From assembly GCA_013153765.1 (NCBI GenBank), contig JAADDT010000022.1, positions 1-14,385 of the forward strand: DNA of 14,385 nt, given 5' to 3'. The notes beneath the pieces were generated by a model that saw only the letters and a list, made by a program, of their open reading frames with translations, searched no databases and was not told the origin of the DNA. The position numbers and the translations under genes are program-made. This document shows positions 1 to 7,634 of the stretch, piece by piece; the first letter of the stretch is position 1; each line of letters begins with the position of its first letter. The DNA comes from Aquificota bacterium (GTDB taxonomy: Bacteria; Aquificota; Aquificia; Aquificales; Hydrogenothermaceae).

Positions 1-1808
1 TTTTCAACGACGTTGTTATAACCGCAATGACCCTTTCAGCGGACGACAAGTACGACCCTGACGTGCTGGCTATAGTCGGAGCTTCCGCCGCATTACACCT
101 TTCGGAAGCACCGTTTGAAGGACCCATAGCCGGCGTCCGTGTGGCAAGAGTTGACGGACAGTTCGTCGTAAACCCCACCTACCAGCAGAGGAACCAGTCT
201 GACATAGACATCGTCGTGGCAGGTTCAAAGGACGCGATAGTTATGGTTGAAGGCGGTAGTGAGGAGGTTTCTGAAGAGGTTATCCTTGATGCGATAATGT
301 TTGCCCACGGCGAAATAAAAAAACTTATAGACCTTCAGGAGGAGCTGAAGGAAAAGGCAGGGGGAAAGGAAAAACTGCCTGTACCGAAGGACGAGGTGGA
401 CGAGGTCATTTACAAACAGCTTGAAGCCCTCGTGAAGGACAAAATAAAAGAAGCCCTTAACATAAGGGACAAAAAGGAAAGAAGGAAGAAACTTAAAGAA
501 ATATTTGAGGAGGCAGTATCCCAGATAGAACTGCCTGAAGGAAAGGAGAAAAAGGCTGAAACCATATTCAAAGAGATAGTGTCAGCCGTAATGCGGGAAA
601 AGGTGCTGAAAGAAAAGGTAAGGATAGACGGCAGAAAACCGGACGAAATAAGACCTATATGGATAAGGACAGGACTGTTCCCAAGGATACACGGTTCGGC
701 ACTGTTTACCCGTGGTGAGACGCAGGCTTTCGTTGCCACAACACTGGGAGCCCCCGGTGAGGAGCAGATAGAGGAAAGCATAGAGGAAGGCGAAGAGAAA
801 AAGAGGTTTATGCTACACTACAACTTCCCGCCTTTCAGCGTAGGTGAGGCAAGACCGCCAAGGGCACCTTCAAGAAGGGAAATAGGACACGGAAACCTTG
901 CGGAAAGGGCTATAGAGCCGTTAATTCCCCCTGAAGAAGAATTCCCTTACGTTATAAGAGTTGTGTCCGAAATACTGGAGTCCAACGGCTCCACCTCTAT
1001 GGCTACCGTATGTGGAGCGTCCCTGTCCCTGTTTGATGCGGGCGTTCCTATGAAAAAACACGTTGCCGGCATAGCTATGGGACTGCTGAAGGAAGAGGAC
1101 GAATACGTGATACTGACGGACATTTTAGGCGATGAGGACCACCTTGGTGATATGGACTTTAAAGTGGCAGGAACGAGGGACGGCGTAACCTCCATACAGA
1201 TGGACATAAAGATAAAAGGTTTAACAAAAGAGATACTTGAGGAAGCACTACAGCAGGCTAAAAAGGCAAGGTTCCACATACTTGACCTGATGTACGAGGC
1301 TATGCCACAGCCTAAGCCTGAACTGTCTCCACACGCACCGAAGATAATAATAATGAGAGTACTGCCGGAAAAAATACCTGTTATCATAGGACCTTCCGGT
1401 AAAAACATCAAGAAAATAATTGAGGAAACAGGCGTAAAAATAGACCTGCAACCTGACGGTCTGGTAAGGATTTACGCCGTTGACGGTGAAAGCGGTGAAA
1501 AGGCAAAACAGATGATAGAAGAGCTCATAATGGACATAGAGCTTGGGCAGGTCTATATGGGAAAGGTTACGAGAGTTGAAGACTACGGAGCGTTTGTAGA
1601 GCTTCTGCCGGGCAAACTTTCCCTCCTGCACGTCTCCCAGATTTCACCTGAAAGGATAAGGTCTGCCAAAGACAAAATAAAGGTGGGAGACGTTCTTACC
1701 GTAAAGGTAATAGACATAGACGATCAGGGAAGGGCTAAAGTCTCCCTGAAGGAAGTGAAAGAAGGGGACGAGCCTAAAAACAGGTTTATGTTTGAGCAGG
1801 AAGACTAA
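1..1808 (+). CDS. pnp: Polynucleotide phosphorylase (5' truncated by window edge)
   Basis: PNPase performs phosphorolytic 3'-5' RNA degradation as a cytoplasmic homotrimer. The reading frame is open back to the first base (first full codon at 3, reading FNDVVITA before the Met at 27), so the true start lies outside. By comparison with the E. coli enzyme about 105 N-terminal residues are missing. Counting from the Met at 27, the end of the first RNase PH domain and a Lys/Glu-rich helical linker (about 90-200) precede the second, catalytic RNase PH domain (about 205-415). That domain carries REIGHGNLAERA and GDEDHLGDMDF; D369 and D375 match catalytic D486/D492 of E. coli. A KH domain (about 439-500, GPSGKNI at 455) and an S1 domain (about 509-580, YGAFVEL) follow. 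The C terminus is complete and ends without an RNase E-binding-type extension. The stop overlaps the convergent dprA stop by 4 bases. Confidence 0.97.
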   Translation, partial: FNDVVITAMTLSADDKYDPDVLAIVGASAALHLSEAPFEGPIAGVRVARVDGQFVVNPTYQQRNQSDIDIVVAGSKDAIVMVEGGSEEVSEEVILDAIMFAHGEIKKLIDLQEELKEKAGGKEKLPVPKDEVDEVIYKQLEALVKDKIKEALNIRDKKERRKKLKEIFEEAVSQIELPEGKEKKAETIFKEIVSAVMREKVLKEKVRIDGRKPDEIRPIWIRTGLFPRIHGSALFTRGETQAFVATTLGAPGEEQIEESIEEGEEKKRFMLHYNFPPFSVGEARPPRAPSRREIGHGNLAERAIEPLIPPEEEFPYVIRVVSEILESNGSTSMATVCGASLSLFDAGVPMKKHVAGIAMGLLKEEDEYVILTDILGDEDHLGDMDFKVAGTRDGVTSIQMDIKIKGLTKEILEEALQQAKKARFHILDLMYEAMPQPKPELSPHAPKIIIMRVLPEKIPVIIGPSGKNIKKIIEETGVKIDLQPDGLVRIYAVDGESGEKAKQMIEELIMDIELGQVYMGKVTRVEDYGAFVELLPGKLSLLHVSQISPERIRSAKDKIKVGDVLTVKVIDIDDQGRAKVSLKEVKEGDEPKNRFMFEQED

Positions 1809-2875
1809 ACCCTGTAAACGATACCGTCCTTTACCGACAGGAGCTCTTCCATCTCCATCTGGAAAAGGACGACAGTAAGCTCGCTAACCGGCATACCCAC
1901 CTTCTCTGCCAGCAGGTCAACGTGGATGGGAGCGTTCAGAAGGGAGATTATCCTTTCCTGCACCCCGTCAAGCTCTGTAATCCGTTCCTCCCTTTTACCT
2001 TTTCCCTTCAGATAAGGCAGGTGTTCAAATATGTCCTCAGGTGAAACAAGAGGAACAGCACCCTCTTTCAGCAACAGATTACTTCCCCTGCCGTAAGGAT
2101 TGTTTATGTTCGTAGGGACTGAAAAAACCACCCTGCCGTACTCGTTAGAGTATCTGGCTGTTATCAAAGCACCGGACTTTTCCCCCGCTTCCGTAATTAC
2201 CGTCCCGTAAGAAAGTCCGGCTATAACCCTGTTCCTCTGTGGAAAGGTGTACCTGCTTGCTTTAGTCCCCACCGGAAATTCTGACAGGATACAGCCGTTT
2301 TCCTCTATCAGGCGGTAAAGCTTCCTGTTTTCCGGAGGAAAGACCTGATCTATACCGCTTCCCAAGACGGCTACCGTAAACCCACCTTTTTCAACACAAC
2401 GGCTGTGGGCTATACTGTCTATGCCGGAAGCCAGTCCGGATACGACAGTTATGCCGTTTTCAACCAGCAGGTCAACAACCTTTTTCGTAATGTTTTCCCC
2501 GTAGCCGGAAAACTTCCTACTGCCGACGACTGACAGGGAAGAAAACCGGCGTGGCAGTTTACCTTTAACGTATAGGTAAGGTGGCGGATCGGGAATTTCT
2601 TTCAGAAGGGAAGGATACCGTCCGTCTCCCAGCACAACAACTTCAGCCCCAACCTGACGGGCTTTCCTGTATTCCTCCTCTGCCCTTTTCCGCAGGTCTG
2701 AAGGACGGTTCTTTACGGCTAAATACAGACCTTCCCCGAAGGTATCAACCAGCAGTTCCGGATTTTCAAGAGGCACGCCTAAATCCCCAAACACTTCGTA
2801 AATCTGCTTTATCCTCCTACTGCCCACACCCTTTATTAGGGAAAACTCTATGTGGTCTATGATTTTCCCTTCCAA
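1805..2875 (-). CDS. dprA: DNA processing protein DprA (Smf)
   Basis: DprA binds incoming single-stranded DNA and loads RecA during natural transformation. The 356-residue product has an N-terminal SAM/HhH-like region (about 8-35, SLIKGVGSRRIKQIYEVFG), then the Rossmann-like core (about 85-285) with the family motifs VVGSRKFSGYG (116-126), VVSGLASGID (144-153), FPQRNRVIAGLS (211-222) and EAGEKSGALITA (229-240). A C-terminal winged helix (about 300-356) completes the three-domain form. The start codon is TTG; no ATG would keep the N-terminal helix, and a purine-rich ribosome binding site (AGGGGGAAAGG, 2877-2887) stands directly before it, overlapping the stop of the upstream GTPase gene. The genes are 9 bases apart and surely co-transcribed. 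The presence of dprA suggests competence, but no other competence gene is visible here. Confidence 0.95.
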   Translation of the reverse strand: MEGKIIDHIEFSLIKGVGSRRIKQIYEVFGDLGVPLENPELLVDTFGEGLYLAVKNRPSDLRKRAEEEYRKARQVGAEVVVLGDGRYPSLLKEIPDPPPYLYVKGKLPRRFSSLSVVGSRKFSGYGENITKKVVDLLVENGITVVSGLASGIDSIAHSRCVEKGGFTVAVLGSGIDQVFPPENRKLYRLIEENGCILSEFPVGTKASRYTFPQRNRVIAGLSYGTVITEAGEKSGALITARYSNEYGRVVFSVPTNINNPYGRGSNLLLKEGAVPLVSPEDIFEHLPYLKGKGKREERITELDGVQERIISLLNAPIHVDLLAEKVGMPVSELTVVLFQMEMEELLSVKDGIVYRV

Positions 2876-2884
2876 CCTTTCCCC

Positions 2885-3664
2885 CTAAAGCCAGTATGCC
2901 TTGATATGCCCCTTTATCCAGTCCCACAGAACTTTTTTTGCCGTCCTGTCCAGATCAACCTCCCCGCCTTTTATCCTGTAGTTTAGCTTCTGCCCTATTC
3001 TGGTAAGCGTTTCAAGAGGTTCTTTCCCAACCTCAACACCGTAAGCCTCCTCCAACGCCTCAGGTCTGTTTTCAGTTATCTTTTCAATTAGCTTTAAAGC
3101 CACCTCTACCGGCTGTTCCAGTTTTTCCGGTATCCACGACCCTTTCAGTGCAAGGTCGTCCTGAAACTCAAGTGTTATTATACCCGGCGTGTCAATCAGG
3201 TAAACGTTCCTGTCCAACTTTACCAGCTTTTCCCCCCTTGTCATTCCCGGCTTAGGTGAGGTTGTGGCTACCTTTTTCCTTTTCAGCGTGTTTATCAGGG
3301 AGGACTTTCCCACATTGGGATAACCTAAAACGCCAATCTTCACCAGCCTTTTTTCCTTCGCAAGCTGTTTTATAAGCCTGTCCAACTCCCTTTTGCCCCT
3401 GTTTTTATGGGCGGAAAAAACAACAACGGGAAACTCCTTTTCTATTTCCTTTTTGGCTTTTTCAACAAAGTCTTCAGGGACAAGGTCAGCCTTGTTCATT
3501 ATTACGAAAAGCTTCTTGTTCCTTTCTTTCGCAAGCTGTTCAACAACCTTGTTTCTGGTTTCAAAGGGAATTCGGCTGTCAACAACCTCAAAAACCACGT
3601 CCGCATCGGAAAGTATTTTTTTTGCTATGCTTTTTTCCCGTAGCCACTCCCTCGGTTTTTCCAT
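2885..3664 (-). CDS. rbgA: Circularly permuted GTPase, YlqF/RbgA family (ribosome 50S assembly)
   Basis: This is a ribosome-assembly GTPase; the B. subtilis relative RbgA acts late in 50S maturation. The 259-residue product shows the circular permutation that defines the group: the G4 motif NKAD (57-60) and G5-like FSAHK (83-87) precede G1 GYPNVGKSS (114-122), followed by G2-like PGMTR (139-143) and G3 DTPG (158-161). The C-terminal part (about 170-259) carries the YlqF-type helical domain ending in LDRTAKKVLWDW, matching the LINYDKT region of RbgA. The frame is open to a TTG at 3676, but the ATG at 3664 is preferred: GGAG (3671-3674) lies 6 bases before it, and the protein then begins MEKPREW. 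It is the first gene of an operon with dprA and divergent from lptD. Assignment within the family (RbgA versus another YlqF paralogue) is less sure than the family itself. Confidence 0.9.
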   Translation of the reverse strand: MEKPREWLREKSIAKKILSDADVVFEVVDSRIPFETRNKVVEQLAKERNKKLFVIMNKADLVPEDFVEKAKKEIEKEFPVVVFSAHKNRGKRELDRLIKQLAKEKRLVKIGVLGYPNVGKSSLINTLKRKKVATTSPKPGMTRGEKLVKLDRNVYLIDTPGIITLEFQDDLALKGSWIPEKLEQPVEVALKLIEKITENRPEALEEAYGVEVGKEPLETLTRIGQKLNYRIKGGEVDLDRTAKKVLWDWIKGHIKAYWL

Positions 3665-3683
3665 TTTTATCTCCAAAATTGTT

Positions 3684-3689
3684 TATAAT
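3684..3689 (+). promoter_or_regulatory. Probable -10 element for lptD in a divergent AT-rich interval
   Basis: A perfect TATAAT stands 33 bases before the lptD TTG start, in the 57-base interval between the divergent rbgA and lptD genes. No good -35 hexamer is seen 16-18 bases upstream, so the element is supported only by its -10 match and position. On the opposite strand the same AT-rich run offers TATTAT/TATAAA for rbgA, also without a clear -35. Confidence 0.35.
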
Positions 3690-3721
3690 AATATTTCTAC
3701 AACTTACGGCGGGGAAATTAC

Positions 3722-5767
3722 TTGGGCAGAATTATAATATCAGTTTTCGCCTGTTTGTTCACACTGCTTGGATATTCTTACGGTAAAATCCCCGTCTCAA
3801 TAGAGGCTGAAAACATCAAAAAAACCCCAACCGGTGAGATTATTGCGGAAGGGGACGTGGTCGTAAACTACAAAAATTCCATCTTAAAGGCGGACAAAAT
3901 CGTTTACAACCAGAACGAAAAAAAGATATACCTTTACGGCAACGTTTACTTGAAAACGGACAAAATGGAAATAAAAGGTAAAGAAGGCTGGATAACGGAA
4001 AAGGGAGACAGGGGAGAGTTCTATCAGGTTGAGGGCGTCATAGAAGGCAGGTACTACATAAGGGCAAGGAAGGTAAGGCTTGAAGGGAACAAATACTACT
4101 TTTACGACGGGAACTTTTCCACCTGCCCGTTTGACCAGTACGACTGGTTTGTAAAGACTAAAAAAGGCGTCCTGATAAAGGACGATAAGGTGGTGTTTTA
4201 CAACGTGTCCCTGAAATTCTGCGGACTGCCTGTTTTTTACTCCCCTTACTTTTCCTACCCTGCCACCGACAGGAAAACAGGCTTTCTCTTTCCCGAAATC
4301 GGAAACGACAGCTACAACGACTTTAAGTACCGACAGCCTTTTTATCTTGTTCTGACCAGACATTCTGACATGACCTTCACGTTTGACTACAGGAACCAGC
4401 AGGGAAAGGGACTTGACGTTGAATACAGGAATAGGCTTTCTGCGGACAGCTACTTTACAGGCAACTTTGTCGTGTTCAACGAGGACAGGGCAGGCAAGTG
4501 GTGGGAAGGTAGAGACGTATCGCCCCTGAAAAACAGGTGGAGGATTTACGGCAAGGGGGACTTCCATTACGAGGACTTTGACATATCCCTCGTTTACGAC
4601 ATACCAAGCGACCCCTACTTTTTTGAGGACATATACAACGCATCAAGGCTTATGAGGTACAAATCCTACACAAAAACCCAGCTTATAGCCCTTACAGACC
4701 AGAAATACTTTTCTCTGGAGATAAACTTTGACTTCCTGTACGACCTTACAAAACCTACAAACGAGGAAACGCTACAAAGACTGCCGGAAATAAGGTACTA
4801 CATAAAAAAAATAAAACCGATAAAAAAACTGCCGTTTTACGTGGATTTCCTTTCGGTAAATACTAACTTTTACAGGGAAAAAGGCACAACCGGAATAAGG
4901 TCTGACAACACTCTTAACCTTGAGTACTATGCCAACTTCCGTAGCCTGTCCAACCTGTTTAGAGTGTCGCCGAGGGCTACGTTTTACGTCCTGACGAAGG
5001 AAAGCTCCGCCGACAAAACCCCCTCAAGGAACCTCCTTTCCGTTGAGGACAGGATAAGGTACACCTTCCTTAAAGGATACGGCAGTTTTACCCACTCGGT
5101 AATACCACAGCTGAAGTTCTCCTACGTGTCAAAGGTAAATCAGGAAAACCTGCCGTTTTTTGACAGGGAGGACAGGATAAACGCCACCAAGGACATAGAC
5201 CTTTCACTGTTTAACATACTGAACTTTAAAGACAGCAACTTCCTTTCTTGGGAAATGTCCATAGGATACACCTTCAACGACTACTACTATCTGGGAACAA
5301 ACGAGATAAAAGGCAACTACAAGCCGTTTAAAAACAGGTTTTATTTCTCTCTGGGAGAGTTTTCCGGAGAAAACACCCTTTACTACGACTTCCACTTTAA
5401 CCGTATAGTCCGTTCAATAACCACGTTTTCCTTTCCCATAACGGACTGGCTGAAGTATTCCGTCTCCCATTCCTACGATAAAGGGCTTTTTGAAGGGACA
5501 ACCACCCTTAACCAGATTTACCACAGCGTAAACCTTAAATACAGATGGTTCATAATATCCGCATCAATGCTGAACAACATAAAGTACGGCTACGTCCAGC
5601 GTAAATCGGTAAACTTCATACTGGATAGGAAGTGCTGGCAGTTTAAGGTAATGTATAAAGAGGACTACAACAAGATTACCGGCAGGACTTTCCAGTCTAT
5701 TTATTTTTACATAAACATACTTACGGCTGATATTAGACTGCCGTTCGTAAGCAAGGGAAGTTTATGA
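3722..5767 (+). CDS. lptD: LPS-assembly outer membrane protein LptD (OstA/Imp)
   Basis: LptD is the outer-membrane beta-barrel that inserts lipopolysaccharide into the outer leaflet with LptE. The start is TTG, supported by GGGG (3711-3714) 7 bases upstream; the product has 681 residues, shorter than the E. coli protein (784). A signal peptide is clear: Arg3, a hydrophobic stretch IIISVFACLFTLLGY, and likely cleavage after SYG (21). The OstA jelly-roll follows (about 24-130, repeated patterns such as AEGDVVVNYKN and LYGNVYLKTDKMEIKG), then the junction STCPFDQYDW, LKFCGLPVFYSPYFSYP and KTGFLFPEIG typical of LptD, and a long barrel rich in alternating aromatic strands to the end. Mature cysteines are C135, C167 and C638; a disulfide between the N-domain and the last strands, as in E. 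coli, is possible with a single C-terminal Cys in place of the usual CC pair. The gene shows that the organism is diderm with LPS. Confidence 0.93.
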   Translation: MGRIIISVFACLFTLLGYSYGKIPVSIEAENIKKTPTGEIIAEGDVVVNYKNSILKADKIVYNQNEKKIYLYGNVYLKTDKMEIKGKEGWITEKGDRGEFYQVEGVIEGRYYIRARKVRLEGNKYYFYDGNFSTCPFDQYDWFVKTKKGVLIKDDKVVFYNVSLKFCGLPVFYSPYFSYPATDRKTGFLFPEIGNDSYNDFKYRQPFYLVLTRHSDMTFTFDYRNQQGKGLDVEYRNRLSADSYFTGNFVVFNEDRAGKWWEGRDVSPLKNRWRIYGKGDFHYEDFDISLVYDIPSDPYFFEDIYNASRLMRYKSYTKTQLIALTDQKYFSLEINFDFLYDLTKPTNEETLQRLPEIRYYIKKIKPIKKLPFYVDFLSVNTNFYREKGTTGIRSDNTLNLEYYANFRSLSNLFRVSPRATFYVLTKESSADKTPSRNLLSVEDRIRYTFLKGYGSFTHSVIPQLKFSYVSKVNQENLPFFDREDRINATKDIDLSLFNILNFKDSNFLSWEMSIGYTFNDYYYLGTNEIKGNYKPFKNRFYFSLGEFSGENTLYYDFHFNRIVRSITTFSFPITDWLKYSVSHSYDKGLFEGTTTLNQIYHSVNLKYRWFIISASMLNNIKYGYVQRKSVNFILDRKCWQFKVMYKEDYNKITGRTFQSIYFYINILTADIRLPFVSKGSL

Positions 5768-6424
5768 TTTTTCCAGCTGTCTGGATATCTTTTCTCCCGT
5801 TTCTTTCAGCAGTTCTTTCAACTGTTTTACCCTTTCCTCGTCAAACCTTACGGAGGGAGCAACTATGGAAAGCGAGGCTATAGGCTGTCCTGTTTCGTCC
5901 CTTATCACGGTGGCTATCTCACTTACTTCAGGTTCAGCCCCTTCCCAGTCCTCTTCTATGAAAAAGCCCTCCTCTTTCTTACCCCTTAAGATAGCCCTTC
6001 CGGAGGCGGTCTTTTCCGCAGGGAAACGCTTTCCTATACGGGAGTTTACAAGGACAGACCTTTTCGTATCCTCACTGTGTATGTAAACCACCGCATCGTT
6101 GTGGAGTATGGACAGATAAACGCTTTCCTGTGCCTTGTTCCTCAAACCCCTCATAAAAGGCTTTGCCTTTTTCAAAAAGGGCAGGTTCTTTATGTAAGCG
6201 TACTCCAGAGACAGGAGCTTCATACCGAGCCTGTAGTGTCCCGTTTCCCTGTCCTGTTCTATAACCCCTTTTACCTCAAGCGTGGCAAGTATCCGGAAAA
6301 CGTTGTTTTTGTTCAGACCTAAAATACCGCTTAATTCCGTGACCCCCAAATCACCCCTTTCTTTAAGCGTCTCTATCAGGTCCAGTGCCTTTTCTATGGA
6401 GGTTTTTGCACCCTTCTTTTTCAT
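5762..6424 (-). CDS. IclR-family transcriptional regulator, shortened effector domain
   Basis: This 220-residue protein has the IclR winged helix-turn-helix (about 7-70: SIEKALDLIETL, GVTELSGILGLNKNNVFRILATLE, then the wing TGHYRLGMKLL). It continues into the IclR effector domain (about 85-215) with SVYLSILHNDAVVYI, GKRFPAEKTASGRAIL and the closing EIATVIRDETGQPIASLSIVAP. Compared with usual members (about 250 residues), the stretch between GRAIL (141-145) and EIATVI (169-174) seems about 30 residues too short and lacks the recognisable iRxxGYA part, so the ligand pocket may be modified. The ATG is supported by GAAGGG 5 bases upstream. It overlaps the convergent lptD stop by 6 bases and is divergent from miaA. 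Ligand and targets cannot be read from sequence; autoregulation is likely, since a dyad covers its promoter. Confidence 0.9.
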   Translation of the reverse strand: MKKKGAKTSIEKALDLIETLKERGDLGVTELSGILGLNKNNVFRILATLEVKGVIEQDRETGHYRLGMKLLSLEYAYIKNLPFLKKAKPFMRGLRNKAQESVYLSILHNDAVVYIHSEDTKRSVLVNSRIGKRFPAEKTASGRAILRGKKEEGFFIEEDWEGAEPEVSEIATVIRDETGQPIASLSIVAPSVRFDEERVKQLKELLKETGEKISRQLEKS

Positions 6425-6445
6425 ACCAACCCTTCTGTGAAAATT

Positions 6446-6474
6446 TTTATGTTTTTCCGTATATTGTATAACAA
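6446..6474 (-). promoter_or_regulatory. Candidate iclR promoter
   Basis: On the minus strand TTGTTA (6474-6469) is followed after 17 bases by CATAAA (6451-6446). This would start transcription about 15 bases before the iclR ATG. The hexamers are imperfect but the spacing is ideal. On the plus strand TATAAC (6467-6472) could serve as a -10 for miaA, without a good -35. Confidence 0.4.
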
Positions 6475-6481
6475 AACGGAA
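6455..6481. promoter_or_regulatory. Inverted repeat in the iclR/miaA divergent interval (possible operator)
   Basis: TTCCGT (6455-6460) and ACGGAA (6476-6481) form a perfect 6-base dyad with centres 21 bases apart, two turns of the helix. It covers the candidate iclR -35 and the possible miaA -10. Its position fits an operator for the adjacent IclR protein, but no known consensus is matched. Confidence 0.35.
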
Positions 6482-6496
6482 GATCAGGACGGGAAA

Positions 6497-7438
6497 ATGA
6501 GACTTATTGTCATTACAGGAACTACCGCCACCGGAAAAACGGAAATTGGAATAGAGCTGGCAAAACTCTTAAACGGCGAGGTTATCAGTGCCGACGCAAT
6601 GATGGTTTACAAAGGTATGGACATAGGAACTGCAAAACCAAAACCTGAAGAGATGGAAGGTATTCCCCACCACCTTATAGACGTGGTTGAGCCGTCAGAA
6701 AACTTTTCCGTAAAGGAGTTCATAACACTTGCAGACAGGCAGATAGAACGGATAAGGCAAAAAGGCAAAACGCCGATAGTGGTAGGAGGAACTTGGCTTT
6801 ACATACAGGCTTTACTTTACGGTCTGACGGACGCACCCCCTTCAGATTGGCGTATCAGGGAAAGTCTGTATAGGGAAGAGCCTGACAGACTTTATAGAGA
6901 GCTACTCCGTGTTGACAGGGAGTACGGGGAAAAGATACACCCTAACGACCTGAAAAGGATAGTAAGGGCTTTGGAGGTTTACCGGCTTACGGGAAAACCC
7001 TTCTCCCACTTCCAGAAAAAGCACGGCTTCAGGGAAAAAAGGTACGACTTTACAGGCTTTGTTTTTGAGATGGACAGGGAAAGGCTGATGGACAGGATAG
7101 AAAAAAGGGTGGAAAAGATGTTTCAGGAAGGACTGGTTGATGAGGTAAAAAAGCTGATAGACACAGGATACGAAAACGCACTGACCTCAAAACAGGCTAT
7201 AGGCTACAAGGAGCTTATACCCTACATTAAGGGAGAGATAAACCTTCAGGAGGCAAAGGGACGGATAATAAAAAACACCAAAGATTTTGCAAAAAGACAG
7301 TTAAGGACTTTCCGTTCCAAGCTGTCAGGCAGGGAAAACTGGCACTTTATAAAGGCTGACAACTATACAAAGCGGTCAGTTTTAGATACAATTATAAAAA
7401 AATTAAATATGGAGGAAAAAAATGAACATACAGGATGA
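6497..7438 (+). CDS. miaA: tRNA dimethylallyltransferase (MiaA)
   Basis: MiaA transfers dimethylallyl from DMAPP to N6 of A37 in tRNAs that read UNN codons. The product (313 residues from this start) shows the P-loop GTTATGKT (8-15), DAMMVYKGMDIGTAKP (33-48, with D33 the usual conserved Asp), IPHHLIDVVEP (56-66), VVGGTWLYIQALL (95-107), and the tRNA-binding part with NDLKRIVRALEVY and the closing SKQAIGYKEL and TKDFAKRQLRTFR motifs. The frame is open to a GTG at 6437, but the ATG at 6497 is chosen: AGGA lies 7 bases before it and the P-loop then falls at the normal distance from the N terminus. DAMMVYKG is a small departure from the more common DSxQVYRG. The 3' end overlaps hfq by 17 bases. 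The order miaA-hfq-hflX is the same as in E. coli. Confidence 0.96.
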   Translation: MRLIVITGTTATGKTEIGIELAKLLNGEVISADAMMVYKGMDIGTAKPKPEEMEGIPHHLIDVVEPSENFSVKEFITLADRQIERIRQKGKTPIVVGGTWLYIQALLYGLTDAPPSDWRIRESLYREEPDRLYRELLRVDREYGEKIHPNDLKRIVRALEVYRLTGKPFSHFQKKHGFREKRYDFTGFVFEMDRERLMDRIEKRVEKMFQEGLVDEVKKLIDTGYENALTSKQAIGYKELIPYIKGEINLQEAKGRIIKNTKDFAKRQLRTFRSKLSGRENWHFIKADNYTKRSVLDTIIKKLNMEEKNEHTG

Positions 7439-7613
7439 GCTCCTTGAGGAACTGAAGGAAGAGGGAAAAGAGGTTGTGATCTACCTTACAAGAGGGACGA
7501 GGATAACAGGTAAAATACTCGCTTCAGACCAGTTTACCATTCTGATAGACGTTAACGGGGAAAAACAGCTGGTTTACAAACACGCCATAAGCACAATCGT
7601 TGCAGAAACCTAA
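7422..7613 (+). CDS. hfq: RNA chaperone Hfq, minimal form
   Basis: Hfq is a hexameric Sm-like protein that pairs small RNAs with mRNAs. The 63-residue product has the N-terminal helix (IQDELLEELKEEGKE), the Sm1 region (VVIYLTRGTRITGKILASDQFTIL) and the diagnostic Sm2 motif VYKHAIST (51-58). Q4/D5 and Y52-K53-H54 match E. coli Q8/D9 and Y55-K56-H57 of the proximal U-binding pore. It ends four residues after Sm2, with no C-terminal tail. The lateral rim patch RRER of E. coli aligns with KEEG (12-15), so the rim is not basic, and F39 of E. coli is replaced by Ser35. GGAGG (7411-7415), inside the end of miaA, lies 6 bases before the ATG, indicating translational coupling to miaA. Confidence 0.95.
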   Translation: MNIQDELLEELKEEGKEVVIYLTRGTRITGKILASDQFTILIDVNGEKQLVYKHAISTIVAET

Positions 7614-7627
7614 ACTCCACATATATT
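7600..7627 (+). promoter_or_regulatory. Candidate promoter for a leaderless hflX transcript
   Basis: TTGCAG (7600-7605, in the end of hfq) and TATATT (7622-7627) are 16 bases apart. Only 7 bases separate the -10 from the hflX ATG, so transcription would begin at or within a base of the start codon. No Shine-Dalgarno sequence is visible in the 21 bases between hfq and hflX, which is unlike nearly every other gene here. Confidence 0.4.
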
Positions 7628-7634
7628 CTGCCGT

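Noticed and set aside
27..29. ATG at 27 as the pnp start
   Set aside because: The frame stays open to the window edge and the codons before it encode PNPase sequence (FNDVVITA), so the gene begins outside.
947..1411. Open frame antisense to pnp (minus strand)
   Set aside because: Shadow of the conserved catalytic domain of pnp; no ribosome binding site or family resemblance.
3665..3676. TTG at 3676 as the start of the rbgA-like gene
   Set aside because: The ATG at 3664 has a GGAG 6 bases upstream; the TTG overlaps that ribosome binding site.
3752..3757. LptD as a lipoprotein (Cys11 in SVFAC)
   Set aside because: The residues around the Cys do not form a proper lipobox and the hydrophobic segment continues past it; a normal signal peptide fits better.
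3884..4567. Long open frame antisense to lptD (minus strand)
   Set aside because: It has no recognisable domain, lies wholly in the opposite frame of a clear gene, and its composition is that of a mirror of the lptD codons.
6437..6496. GTG at 6437 as the miaA start
   Set aside because: It would add 20 residues before the normal N terminus and overlaps the candidate operator and promoter; the ATG at 6497 has an AGGA at good distance.
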